A stretch of DNA of 64,000 nucleotides. Source: Actinomadura sp. DC4. GTDB taxonomy: Bacteria; Actinomycetota; Actinomycetes; Streptosporangiales; Streptosporangiaceae. Of the stretch, positions 33,972 to 43,000 are shown in pieces (position 1 is the first letter of the stretch; every line of letters starts with the position of its first letter). Below the pieces are notes generated by a model. It had not been told where the DNA came from. It searched no databases and saw only the letters and a program-made list of their open reading frames with translations. The DNA lies in contig NZ_JAUEQY010000002.1 of the NCBI RefSeq assembly GCF_030406325.1, positions 62,001 through 126,000 on the forward strand, in the 5' to 3' direction. The position numbers and the translations under genes are program-made.

Positions 33972-34005
33972 AGGCCGCTCCGGGACGATGTCCTCAGAGC
34001 GGCCT
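33972..34005 (-). terminator. Attenuator-like terminator in the tRNA-array leader
   Basis: On the minus strand AGGCCGCTC (34005-33997) pairs perfectly with GAGCGGCCT (33980-33972); the loop has an extra GGAC/GTCC stem; TTCTT follows. It begins 19 nt after the leader stop codon and ends 5 nt before tRNA-Trp, so termination here would silence the whole array. GGCCTC in the last leader codons (34037-34032) can pair with GAGGCC (34006-34001), an alternative fold that breaks the first arm. Confidence 0.75.
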
Positions 34006-34024
34006 CCCGACCAGGCGTACAGCC

Positions 34025-34099
34025 CTAACCAGAGGCCCCCATAAGGAGGACGGAATGCAGCTCATATCGCTGCGACGTAAGCCATCGTTCGGTATTCAC
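34025..34099 (-). CDS. 24-residue leader peptide of the tRNA array
   Basis: GTG start at 34099 with GGAGG 7 nt upstream; stop TAG at 34027-34025. After the start the peptide reads NTERWLTSQRYELHSVLLM and ends Gly-Ala-Ser-Gly. Every amino acid carried by the array (Trp, Arg, Gln, Leu, Ser, Glu, Met, Asn, Val, His, Tyr) occurs in these 19 residues; the only other type is Thr, twice. Fourteen codons match array anticodons directly, including the uncommon AAT, CGA (twice), CTT (twice), TAT and CAT. It lies between a promoter and a terminator hairpin. The design is that of a ribosome-stalling attenuation leader. Translation is unproven. Confidence 0.75.
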   Translation of the reverse strand: MNTERWLTSQRYELHSVLLMGASG

Positions 34100-34134
34100 C
34101 GGTCCGCCTCCTTCTCCCCTGATGTCTTGCCTCT

Positions 34135-34162
34135 ATCTTAAGCACCCTCGACAGAAGGGCAA
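34135..34162 (-). promoter_or_regulatory. Promoter of the tRNA-array leader
   Basis: Minus strand -35 TTGCCC (34162-34157), 16-bp spacer, -10 TAAGAT (34140-34135). The predicted start near 34128 leaves about 28 nt before the leader GTG, including its AAGGAGG. It is the only good sigma-70-type promoter seen ahead of the array. Confidence 0.6.
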
Positions 34163-34182
34163 CATATTTAATGAGACGCCGA

Positions 34183-34198
34183 AACCGCCTACGCGGTT
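34183..34198 (-). terminator. Small hairpin at the dipeptidase stop codon
   Basis: AACCGC-GTAG-GCGGTT is a perfect 6-bp hairpin containing the TAG stop of the dipeptidase gene, followed by TTTC. It may insulate the tRNA-array promoter from upstream transcription. Confidence 0.4.
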
Positions 34199-35400
34199 CC
34201 ACCGTCCAGAGCCTCGATCGTCGCCACCGACGGCCTCTCCGTACGTGACAGCGAGCGCCCCGTCTCCTCGGCGGCCCGCAGCACGCGTACGGCGTTGCCC
34301 CACGTCAGCTTGGCCAGGTCCGCCTCGCTCCAGCCGCGGCCGAGGAGTTCGGCGATGAGATTCGGGTAGCCGGAGACGTCGGAGAGGCCGTCCGGCGTGA
34401 AGGGCGTGCCGTCGAAGTCGCCGCCGATGCCGAGGTGGTCGATCCCGGCCACCGAGCGCATGTGGTCGAGGTGGTCGGCGACGGTCGCGGGCGTCGCCAC
34501 CGGGCGCGGATTGGCCTCCTCGTACGCCTTCCGCACCTCTTCCGCCTCCGGGCCGCCGTCGAGCGGGTTGAGGCCCTGCGCGCGCGTGTGCTCATCCACA
34601 CGGTGGGTCCACTCCACCGCCTCCTGCAGCACGAACTTCGGCACGAACGTCACCATGGCCAGGCCGCCGTTGCCCGGCAGCGACGCCAGCACGTCATCCG
34701 GGATGTTGCGCGGGTGGTCGCAGACGGCGCGCGAGGACGAGTGGGAGAAGATCACCGGGGCGCGGCTCACCCGGATGGCGTCCCGCATCGTGTCCGGGGA
34801 GACGTGTGACAGGTCGACGAGCATGCCGAGCCGGTTCATCTCCCGTACGACCTCCTCACCGAAGCGGGTGAGGCCGTGGGCGACCGGGTCGTCGGTGGCC
34901 GAGTCCGCCCACGGCGTGTTGTCGTTGTGGGTGAGGGTCATGTAGCGGACGCCGAGCTCGTACAGGCCGCGCAGCGTGGCGAGCGAGCAGGCGATCGAGT
35001 GGCCGCCCTCGGCGCCCATCAGCGAGGCGATCCGGCCGTCCGCCCAGGCCGCCTCCATGTCGTCGGCGGTCCCGGCGAGGCGCAGCTCGCCCGGATAGCG
35101 GGCGGCCAGCGCGCGTACGCAGTCGATCTGTTCGAGCGTCGCGCTGACCGCCCGGTCGCCCTGCAGCTCGGAGGGCACGTAGACGGACCAGAACTGCGCG
35201 CCGACGCCGCCCGCGCGCAGGCGGGCGAGGTCGGTGTGCAGGCGGCCGGTCTGGTCGTCGGCGATGTCGCACCGGTCGAGGTCGTACCCGGCCAGCTCCC
35301 GCAGCGCCCACGGAAGGTCGTTGTGCCCGTCCACCACGGGGTGGCCGGCGAGCAGCGCGCGGGCGCGCTCCAGGGTGTCGGGATCGACGGTGTAGGTCAT
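34189..35400 (-). CDS. Membrane dipeptidase (peptidase M19)
   Basis: A 403-residue zinc dipeptidase of the renal dipeptidase family, cleaving dipeptides including mixed D-amino acids. Zinc ligands are in [18 protein letters not shown], the bridging Glu in [19 protein letters not shown], and later His in [13 protein letters not shown] and [19 protein letters not shown]. No signal peptide is seen, so it is probably cytoplasmic. The ATG at 35400 has GAGGA just upstream. It follows the class V aminotransferase gene by 30 bp; the two likely form an operon. Confidence 0.92.
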   Translation of the reverse strand: MTYTVDPDTLERARALLAGHPVVDGHNDLPWALRELAGYDLDRCDIADDQTGRLHTDLARLRAGGVGAQFWSVYVPSELQGDRAVSATLEQIDCVRALAARYPGELRLAGTADDMEAAWADGRIASLMGAEGGHSIACSLATLRGLYELGVRYMTLTHNDNTPWADSATDDPVAHGLTRFGEEVVREMNRLGMLVDLSHVSPDTMRDAIRVSRAPVIFSHSSSRAVCDHPRNIPDDVLASLPGNGGLAMVTFVPKFVLQEAVEWTHRVDEHTRAQGLNPLDGGPEAEEVRKAYEEANPRPVATPATVADHLDHMRSVAGIDHLGIGGDFDGTPFTPDGLSDVSGYPNLIAELLGRGWSEADLAKLTWGNAVRVLRAAEETGRSLSRTERPSVATIEALDGGTA

Positions 35401-35430
35401 CGGTGTCCTCACGGTCGGGAATGGGTGTCC

Positions 35431-36633
35431 TCAGCCCAATTCTGATACCGCGGCCAGCAGGCGTTCCACGTCGGACCGGTCGTTGTAGTGCACGAGCCCG
35501 GCCCGTACGGCACCGCCATGGTCGCGGATCCCCAGTGCGGCGGTGAGCTCCCAGGCGTAGTTGTGCCCGTTCCAGACGTTCACCCCGCGGGCGGCGAGGT
35601 GCTCGGCGACCGCACGCGGCGTGTGCCCGTCGACGGTGAAGTACGCCGTGGCCGTACGGCGCCGCGGGGCGCCGAGCAGCCGTACGCCGGGCAGCGCGGC
35701 CAGGCCGTCGAGCAGGTGGGCCAGCTCGGCCTGCTCGTGCGCCTCGACCGCCGCCATCGAGGCCAGTACGCGCCGCCGCCGGTCGCCGGTCGCGGCCGGG
35801 TCCAGGCCGGCCAGGTGGTCGACGGCGGCGGTCACGCCGGCGAGGTCGGCGAAGGGCGGGGTGCCGGTCTCGAAGCGCTCGGGCACCTCCGCCGGCGCGG
35901 AGGCCAGCTTGTCGGGGTGGATCGTCTCCAGGAGATCGGGCGCGGCGACGACCGTGCCGATGTGCGGCCCGGACCACTTGTACGCGCTGGTCGCGTAGAA
36001 GTCGGCGCCGAGCTCGGCCAGGTCGATCGGGCTGTGCGGCGTGGCGTGCACGCCGTCGACGTAGGCGAGCGCCCCGGCGTCGTGGGCCCGCTTGGTGATC
36101 GCCGCGACGTCGGGCATCGTGCCGAGGACGTTGCTGGCGGCGGTCACCGCGACGAGCCGCGTACGGTCGCTCAGCAGGGTGTCGTACTGCTCGGCCGGCA
36201 GCTCGCCCGCGGGCAGGTCGACCTCGGCCCACCGCACCGTGGCCCCGGCCCGCTCGGCGGCCTGCACCCACGGGCGTACGTTCGCGTCGTGGTCCAGGCG
36301 GGAGACCACGATCTCGTCGCCGGGTCCCCACGTACGGGACAGGGCGTACGCGAAGCGGTAGGTCAGCGTGGTCATGTTCGGGCCGAGCACGACGCCGCGC
36401 GGGTCGCCGCCGACGAGGTCGGCGATGGCCTGCCGGGCGGCGGCGACGATGGCGCCGGAGCGGTCGCTGGCCGGGAAGGCGCCCCCCTCGTTGCCGATCC
36501 CGACGCGGTAGGCGGCCGAGATCGCCTCGATCACGGACTCGGGAACCTGCGTACCCGCGGCGCCGTCGAGATAGGCGTGGCCGTCGCGCAGCGCGGGATA
36601 GGCCGCGCGGATCGATAGCAGGTCCAAAGTCAT
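35431..36633 (-). CDS. Class V aminotransferase, cysteine desulfurase-like
   Basis: A 400-residue PLP enzyme of the VC1184-like cysteine desulfurase family. PLP-binding features are DPRGVVLGPNMTTLTYRFAY, the Asp/His pair in YVDGVHATPHSPID and the Schiff-base lysine in FYATSAYKWSGPH. No mobile-loop Cys typical of IscS/SufS is evident in the region before the C-terminus, so true desulfurase activity is uncertain; related enzymes act on other amino acids. GGAG lies 6 nt before the ATG. It precedes an M19 dipeptidase, so the pair may process dipeptide-derived amino acids (inference). Confidence 0.85.
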   Translation of the reverse strand: MTLDLLSIRAAYPALRDGHAYLDGAAGTQVPESVIEAISAAYRVGIGNEGGAFPASDRSGAIVAAARQAIADLVGGDPRGVVLGPNMTTLTYRFAYALSRTWGPGDEIVVSRLDHDANVRPWVQAAERAGATVRWAEVDLPAGELPAEQYDTLLSDRTRLVAVTAASNVLGTMPDVAAITKRAHDAGALAYVDGVHATPHSPIDLAELGADFYATSAYKWSGPHIGTVVAAPDLLETIHPDKLASAPAEVPERFETGTPPFADLAGVTAAVDHLAGLDPAATGDRRRRVLASMAAVEAHEQAELAHLLDGLAALPGVRLLGAPRRRTATAYFTVDGHTPRAVAEHLAARGVNVWNGHNYAWELTAALGIRDHGGAVRAGLVHYNDRSDVERLLAAVSELG

Positions 36634-36778
36634 GTCGGCTCCGTTCTCACCAGGAAGTAACCGCGCCCAGCCTCTCTCGCGGCGGCATCCGAGGGGAAGC
36701 CGGGGGCGCGTCAATGCGAATGAAATGGGTTCAGCCGGACATACTCGGCGGGTAACCCCGAGCATCACGGAGGATGCG

Positions 36779-37186
36779 ATGGTCCTGCCCGGCGTTCTCG
36801 CGCTCTTTGTCGGCGCGATCCTGACGTTCGCCGTCCACGGCCACGTCGGGGGCGTGAGCGTCACCGCACTCGGCGTGATCACGATGGTCGTCGCCGCCAT
36901 CATCCTCATCGTCGGCCTCATCCGCCTCGGCCGTGGCCGCCGCCGCGTCGTGGGCGGCCGGGTCGTCGCGGGCCGGGTCGTGGGGGGCGTGCAGGAGCGC
37001 GCCTACCGTACGAGCAAAGGAAAGATCTTCGCGATGGTCGTCGCGGTGATCTACATCGTCTCGCCGATCGACATCATCCCCGACTTCCTGCTGCCGTTCG
37101 GCATCATCGACGACGCGACGGCCTTCAGCTGGCTGCTGTTCGCCGTCGGCCAGGAACTGACCCGCAAACGCCGTCAGGCCTTGTAG
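36779..37186 (+). CDS. YkvA/DUF1232 domain membrane protein
   Basis: A 135-residue protein: two N-terminal membrane helices (VLPGVLALFVGAILTFAV, ALGVITMVVAAIILIVGLI), an Arg/Val-rich linker (GRRRVVGGRVVAGRVVGG), then a DUF1232 segment FAMVVAVIYIVSPIDIIPDF followed by LLPFGIIDDATAF. DUF1232 proteins are small membrane-associated proteins of unknown role. ACGGAGG precedes the ATG. It ends 4 bp from the convergent VOC gene. Confidence 0.85.
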   Translation: MVLPGVLALFVGAILTFAVHGHVGGVSVTALGVITMVVAAIILIVGLIRLGRGRRRVVGGRVVAGRVVGGVQERAYRTSKGKIFAMVVAVIYIVSPIDIIPDFLLPFGIIDDATAFSWLLFAVGQELTRKRRQAL

Positions 37187-37190
37187 AAGC

Positions 37191-37577
37191 TCAGCCGCCG
37201 CTGCCGTACGGGCGAGTGATGATCTCCAGCCGGTGACCGTTCGGGTCGTCGAAGTACGTGCCGCGGCCGCCGTCGAGGTGGTTGATCTCGCCCGCCTCCT
37301 GGTGGGCCGGGTCCGCGTAGTACGGGATGCCGGCCTCCTTGATCCGGGCGAAGATCGCGTCGAACTCCTCTTCCGACACCAGGAACGCGTAGTGCTGCGG
37401 TGCGATCGGTTTCGAGCCGGCGTCCATGAAGTCGAGCGTGACGCCGTTCGCGGTCTCGACCGGCAGGAAGGGGCCGAAGGGCGCTCCGACCTTCAACCCC
37501 AGCATTCCTGCCACGAACTCCGCGGCGGCCGCCCGGTCGCGAGCCGCGACGATCGTGTGGTTCAGCTGGATCGCCAT
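37191..37577 (-). CDS. VOC/glyoxalase superfamily protein
   Basis: A 128-residue vicinal oxygen chelate protein: MAIQLNHTIVAARDRAAAAE start, paired beta-alpha-beta-beta-beta units and a C-terminal DDPNGHRLEIITRPYG metal-binding strand. Likely ligands are His7 and a Glu of LEIITR. VOC members include glyoxalases, resistance proteins and dioxygenases; the substrate is unknown. GAGGAG lies 7 nt before the ATG. A tandem 28-bp repeat at 37612-37667 lies directly upstream and probably controls it. Confidence 0.88.
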   Translation of the reverse strand: MAIQLNHTIVAARDRAAAAEFVAGMLGLKVGAPFGPFLPVETANGVTLDFMDAGSKPIAPQHYAFLVSEEEFDAIFARIKEAGIPYYADPAHQEAGEINHLDGGRGTYFDDPNGHRLEIITRPYGSGG

Positions 37578-37611
37578 CGTCTCGCTCCTCACGGCCGCCG
37601 GCAGAGACAGA

Positions 37612-37667
37612 CTCCCTATACAGAGGGTGTACCCACCCGCTCCCTGAATAGAGGGTGTACCCACCCG
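37612..37667. promoter_or_regulatory. Tandem 28-bp direct repeat, candidate double operator
   Basis: Two head-to-tail units, 37612-37639 and 37640-37667, identical except for bases 7-10. Each contains an inverted CCCT-N6-AGGG and then GGGTGTACCC. They fill the gap between the P450 and VOC genes, immediately upstream of the VOC start, so a dimeric repressor or MerR-like activator probably binds. The regulator is not identified. Confidence 0.65.
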
Positions 37668-37688
37668 AGATGGATCGCCGGGCTTGTG

Positions 37689-38942
37689 TCAGCGGCTCAA
37701 CTCGTACCGGATGGGCAGTCTCTTCAGGCCGCCGACGAAGTGCGTCTGCGTGAGCACGGGTTCACCGGCCACTTCCAGGCCGGCCAGGCGGGGCAGCAGT
37801 TCGCTCAGGAAGATCCCGATTTCCATCTTTGCCAACGCCGCACCCAGGCAGTAGTGGACTCCGAACCCGAAGGAGAGATGTTTGTTGGGTGTGCGGCCGA
37901 CATCGAAACGGAACGGCTCGGCGAATACGTCCTCGTCACGGTTGGCGGACGGATAGGACAGCAGGAGGCCGTCGCCTTCCCTGATGCCGACCTCGCGGAT
38001 GGTGCAGTCCTCGACCGCGGTACGCATGAACGAGGTCACGGGAGTGACCCACCGAATGATCTCGTCGACCGCGGTCGGCATGAGGGCCGGGTCGGCCTTG
38101 AGCCGCTGCAGTTCGGCGGGGTGGTCCGCCAGCGCCTGCACTCCACCGGCAAGGGCGGCGCTGGTGGTGTCGTGACCGGCGGTGGCGAGGATGAGGTAGT
38201 AGGACAGCGTGTGCTGTTCACTCAGGTATTCACCGTCCACCCGGGCATTGGCGACGGCGGAGGCCAGGTCGTCCGTGGGGTTCGAGCGCCGGTCCGCGGT
38301 CAGCTTCGCGAAGTAGCCGAAGATCTCCTGGAAGGCGGCGACGATGCTTTCCGGGCTGGCGGCGTCCCGCGACTTGTCCTGGTCGGCGTTGCCGAACACC
38401 TGCTGGGTCAGCATGAGCATGATCGGGAAGTCGCTCTCCGGTACACCGAGCAGGTGCATGATCACGTAGAGCGGGAAGTTCAGGCTGATCTCCTCGACGA
38501 AGTCGCACTCGCCGCCCAGGTCGGCCATGCGGCCGACGTAACGCCGCGCCAGTTCCCTGATCTGCTCCTCCATGTGGCGCATGGCGCGCGGGCGGAACCA
38601 GCCGGCCCCGATGGCGCGGAGCGACCGGTGCTCCTCCCCGTCGACGTGCACCAGGGATCGCACTCCGGCGCCCGCCGCCGCCATCCGCGCTATCTCCTCC
38701 TCCACGACCTTGGGCCCGAGGATCGGCCGCGGTTCGTTGACGAACCGCTGATGATCACGCTCTACATCCATGATGTCGGAGTGCCGGGTGAGCGCCCAGA
38801 ACGGGCGGAATCCCGGGGCGTCGACCCAGTGGACGGGGGATTCCTTCCGCAGCAGAGCAAGTCCTCGATGAAGCTGCTCCCTGTCCGCGTACGTCGCGGC
38901 GTCGGTGAACGCAAGTCCGGCCGATTCCGTCGTAATGTCCAT
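37689..38942 (-). CDS. Cytochrome P450
   Basis: A 417-residue soluble bacterial P450. I-helix oxygen-binding ATAGHDTTSAALAGG, K-helix ExxR in DEIIRWVTPVTSFMR and heme-binding FGFGVHYCLGAALAKMEIG with axial Cys365 are intact. Class I P450s need ferredoxin and reductase, neither of which is adjacent. ATG at 38942 has GGAG 6 nt upstream; start codons at 38954 and 38957 are alternatives. It lies upstream of the VOC gene on the same strand with the tandem repeat between. Substrate unknown; resemblance to CYP families acting on terpenoid or aromatic substrates cannot be resolved by eye. Confidence 0.93.
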   Translation of the reverse strand: MDITTESAGLAFTDAATYADREQLHRGLALLRKESPVHWVDAPGFRPFWALTRHSDIMDVERDHQRFVNEPRPILGPKVVEEEIARMAAAGAGVRSLVHVDGEEHRSLRAIGAGWFRPRAMRHMEEQIRELARRYVGRMADLGGECDFVEEISLNFPLYVIMHLLGVPESDFPIMLMLTQQVFGNADQDKSRDAASPESIVAAFQEIFGYFAKLTADRRSNPTDDLASAVANARVDGEYLSEQHTLSYYLILATAGHDTTSAALAGGVQALADHPAELQRLKADPALMPTAVDEIIRWVTPVTSFMRTAVEDCTIREVGIREGDGLLLSYPSANRDEDVFAEPFRFDVGRTPNKHLSFGFGVHYCLGAALAKMEIGIFLSELLPRLAGLEVAGEPVLTQTHFVGGLKRLPIRYELSR

Positions 38943-39314
38943 GATTATCTCCATCACGCCGGGTACCGCTCGGACCCCGGCATTCGTTTTTGATCCGGGA
39001 CGTCAGAGGACCAGCCCGGGGGTGCTTCGAGGATGCCTGGATGGATCGCCGACGTGTCACCTGGGAGGCGTCACGGCCGGAGGCCGAAGCCGAGCACGGT
39101 GGTAGACCCTACGAGGGTGCTCTTGATGGCGAGTTCCGTGCCACTGACACTCGGACCAGGTACGAGCGGTGGTCGATGCGCCCCTCTCCGGCGACGGGTG
39201 TGCTCGGCCGGCGACGTCCAGGACGGCCGTGGTCCCCAGGGGGTCGGAAGGCGGCCGGGCGGGAGTTCCACGTCGACGGTGGTGGCGTGTATTCGCATCG
39301 GCCAAGATGTCGGA
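38943..39314. other. Intergenic region without a recognised gene
   Basis: A 372-bp gap between the start of the P450 gene and the kinase-like gene. It must hold both divergent promoters. Short frames on both strands (for example 39071-39298 minus) lack ribosome sites and family resemblance. No strong repeats or hairpins stand out. Confidence 0.5.
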
Positions 39315-39926
39315 ATGCGTATACGGCCGATCTCCCCTCCCCTGCTGGTCGAGGAGATCGCCGACCGGATCGCGGCGGCCGACCCCGCGTCCCGGCCGCG
39401 GGTCGCCGTGGACGGCGCGCCGGCCGCCCGCCCGGACGATCTCGCGGACGCGCTGGCCGGCCCGCTGCGGCTGCGGGGCCGCGAGGTCGTACGCGTCTCG
39501 GCCGGTGACTTCCTGCGTCCCGCGTCCCTGCGCCTCGAACACGGCCATACGGACCCGGACGTGTTCTACGACGAGTGGCTGGACGCCGGGGGCCTCGTAC
39601 GCGAGGTGCTCGGCCCGCTCGGGCCCGGCGGCTCGGGCCGCGTCCTGCCCGCCCTGTGGGACAGTACGGCCGACCGCGCCGCCCGTACGCCGTACGTGAC
39701 GTTGCCGCCGGGCGGCGTCCTGCTGCTGGACGGCACGCTGCTGCTCGGCCGCGGGCTCCCGTTCGACCTGTCGGTCCACCTGTGGCTGTCGCCGCCCGCG
39801 CTGGCCCGCAAGACCGCCGCGGAGGAGCGCTGGACGCTTCCGGCGTACGCCCGGTACGAGGAGGAACGGGTGGCCGACCTGGTCGTCCGCGTCGACCATC
39901 CGGACCGGCCCGCTCTCGTCGAGTGA
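39315..39926 (+). CDS. Uridine kinase-like protein with degenerate P-loop
   Basis: A 203-residue protein of the actinobacterial uridine kinase-like family (MRIRPISPPLLVEEIADRIA). Where a P-loop GxxGxGKS is expected it reads VAVDGAPAARPDDLADALAG, so the Lys/Ser of Walker A are missing. The remaining features are kept: VSAGDFLRPASLRLEHG, DPDVFYDEWLDAGGLVREV, GGVLLLDGTLLLG and a LID-like RKTAAEERW. It may bind nucleotides without catalysis, or have a new role. The ribosome site at ATG 39315 is weak. The NACHT gene follows 88 bp downstream on the same strand. Confidence 0.75.
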   Translation: MRIRPISPPLLVEEIADRIAAADPASRPRVAVDGAPAARPDDLADALAGPLRLRGREVVRVSAGDFLRPASLRLEHGHTDPDVFYDEWLDAGGLVREVLGPLGPGGSGRVLPALWDSTADRAARTPYVTLPPGGVLLLDGTLLLGRGLPFDLSVHLWLSPPALARKTAAEERWTLPAYARYEEERVADLVVRVDHPDRPALVE

Positions 39927-40014
39927 CCGGGCGTCTCGCGTTTGTCCGGCGGACGGGCGAATGGGCGATGATGGATCCGGCCGGAACTTCCCCGTAGCGC
40001 CCCGTGGAGCCGAT

Positions 40015-43000
40015 GTGTCCGAGTCGTTGACCTATGTCGACGCACTGAAGATCCTTGGCGATCGGCAGAGCCGGCTCGTCGGCCTCCTCGACGGCGTGAT
40101 GTCGGCGGGACTGGCGACGTGGGCCGCGACCGCCTGGACCATGGGGGCCGACTCCTCGGCGCCGATGAACCTCTTCGACCTCAAGGACGAGGTGGTCAGG
40201 TTCGGGCACGAGTCCGTACGCCGCGTCTCCGAGCGCCGCAGCGGGTTGTCCCGGTACGACCGGACACAGCGGCTCGCCGCCGCGCACGCCGTGCTCGTCG
40301 TCTCGTCCTACTTCGAGACCATCGACCGTACGGACCTGCCGCTCGTGCCGGAGCGGCTCGCCTCCAGCGCCGGTGAGAAGCTCACGCACGGCGGCAGCCC
40401 GCCGAAGGGCTATGTCGACCTGATCGACGGCCTGCTCAGCGACCGTCTCCCGCTGCCCGAGCCGCACGTGCCCTACGCTCGCACCCGCGAGGCGATCGAG
40501 GCCGTCTACGACCTCATGTCGCGGCGCCTGACGACGCTCATCCGCGCCGCTCCCGCCTGGGAGTCGCTCGCCGGGCGCGAGCGCACCCGCGTGCTGGACC
40601 TGGTCCGAAAGATGCCGCCGCAGGCGCTGAGCGCGTACGACGACGCGTTCCGGCGGCTCGCCACCGACAACCGCGAGTTCGAGGTCTGGGCCAGCTTCAC
40701 CGAGGCGGCGGGGCTGAGCTCCGGGCTGGCCGAGGTGGGCCGGCTGCTGGGCGAGATGGCCGGGCAGCGGGTCGGCGACCGGCCGCGCAGCCACCTGATC
40801 CGCACCTACCGCGCCGCCCTCGCCGACCCGGTCGTCGCGACCGGGCACGCGCCGGAGTGGGTCGTGCTGCCGGCGCTCGGTGAGGCGTACGTCAGCCCGC
40901 GCTGCAAGGCGGCCGAGGTGCTTCCCGGCGACACGCCGGCCGGGCTGGACTGGTGGGCCCCGCACGAGCCGGTCCCGTACGTCGAGACGTTCCTGGCCGG
41001 GTTCCTCACGCTGCCACGCGCCGTGCAGGCGCCGCTGGTCGTGCTCGGCGAGCCCGGTTCCGGCAAGTCCAAGCTCACCGAGGTCCTCGCCGCGCGCCTC
41101 CCGGAGCAGGACTTCCTGCCGATCCGGGTCGAGTTGCGCGACGTGGAGGCCGAATCCCTGATCCAGGAGCAGATCGAACAGGCGATCTTCCGCCAGGCGG
41201 GCGAGCGGGTCTCCTTTCACGACCTGCTCGACGCGGCCTCCGGCGCGCTGCCCGTCGTGATGCTCGACGGCTTCGACGAGCTGCTGCAGGCCGCGGGCGT
41301 CAACCGCTACGACTACCTGGAGCAGGTACGCGACTTCCAGCGCCGTCAGCTCGCGCTCGGCCGTCCCGTCGTCGTGATCGTGACGAGCCGTACGGTCGTG
41401 GCCGACCGGGTGCGCTATCCGGCGGGCTGCATCGCGCTGCAGCTCCAGCCGTTCTCCGACGAGCAGGTACGGCAGTGGCTGGAAGTCTGGAAACTCCACA
41501 ACTCCGACATCTTGAAGAGCCGCGGGCTGCGCCCGCTGACCGCCGAGGCCGCGCTGTCGCACCGGGAGCTGGCCCGCCAGCCCCTGCTGTTGCTCATGCT
41601 CGCGATCTTCGACGCCACCGACAACGCGCTGCTGACCGGCGACGCCAGCCTCGGGCAGGCCGAGCTGTACGAGGCGCTGCTGATGGACTTCGCGCTCCGG
41701 GAGATCCGCAAGACCCCGGGCAACCAGTCGCTGCCGCTGAGCGCCCAGCACAAGCTCGCCGAGGCCGAGCTCGACCGGCTGGCGGTCGTCGCGCTCGCCA
41801 TGTTCGCCCGTGGCCGCCAGAGCGTCGGCGACGGCGAGCTCGACCGCGACCTGGCGCTGCTGCGGCCCGATCCGTCGGCCGACGCGGACGACGAGGCGCT
41901 GCTCAGCCTGGGCCAGCGCGCCATCGGCCGGTTCTTCTTCATCCACCGCTCCGAGGCGCACGCGCGCGGGCACCGGACCCGTACCTATGAGTTCCTGCAC
42001 ACGACGTTCGGGGAGTTCCTGGTCGCCTGGCTCACCAACCGGACGCTGGGCGACCTCGTGGCGGTACAGGACCTGGTCCGCAATCGGTCGACGGCGGCGC
42101 GGCTGGACGACGGGTTCCTCCACGCGATCCTGTCGTTCGCGTGCGTGGCCGAGCGCGCGCCGGTCGTGGACTTCCTCGCGGCGATCTTCCGCGGGCTGCC
42201 CGAGGCGGCGCGCGGGCGGTACCGCGAACTGCTGCTGGAGATCCTCGACGGCGCGCTGTACCCCCATCCGAGCCGGTCGTACGCGGCGTACGAGCCCGTC
42301 CGCCATACGCTCACCCGCCGGCTCGCGGCCTACTCCGCCAACCTCACGGTGCTGCTCGTCCTGGCGTCGGAGGGCGGCATCGGCGTACGCGCGATGTTCC
42401 CCGGCACGGGTGCCGCCGTCCAGCGCTGGATCGAGCACAGCCGGCTGTGGGAGGCGCAGCTCACCGCCTCGGAGTGGAACGGCCTGGTCAACACCCTGCG
42501 CGCGCGGGCGATCCGCGACAGCGGCAACGTCGACGTGACGCTGGCCCGCGAGGACGGCTCGCCGGCGCGGCTGCTGGACACCTTCCTCATCTCACCGCCG
42601 GGCTCACGGCCCGAGACGACCGACTACGACGTGCTCCTCTCGCACGACCCCGACGCGTTCGACCTCAGCGCGCCGGCCGGCACGGACCTCGGGATCTCGA
42701 TCAGGAAGATGGCGTTCCTGCCCAACTGGCGGATGGGAATGCTGCTGCTCCAGACGGTTCCGTACTACCGGAGCATGGGCGACCAGGTGCGCTGGCGCCA
42801 GGGCGACGACGACGCGGCGCTGCCCGCGTACCTCCTGGCGCTGCTGGACTACAGCAAGGACACGCCCGCGTGGGAACGCGCGCAGCGCTACGGCCCGTGC
42901 CTGGAGGCGCTGCCGGCCTTCCCCCGCCTGGAGACGCAGGTGCTGCTGCGGCTGCGCGACGACGCCCGTACGCTGCCGGTCGCGACCACCGTCGACCTGT

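Noticed and set aside
36779-39926. P450, VOC and neighbouring genes as a secondary-metabolite cluster
   Set aside because: No core biosynthetic enzyme (PKS, NRPS, terpene synthase) or precursor gene is nearby.
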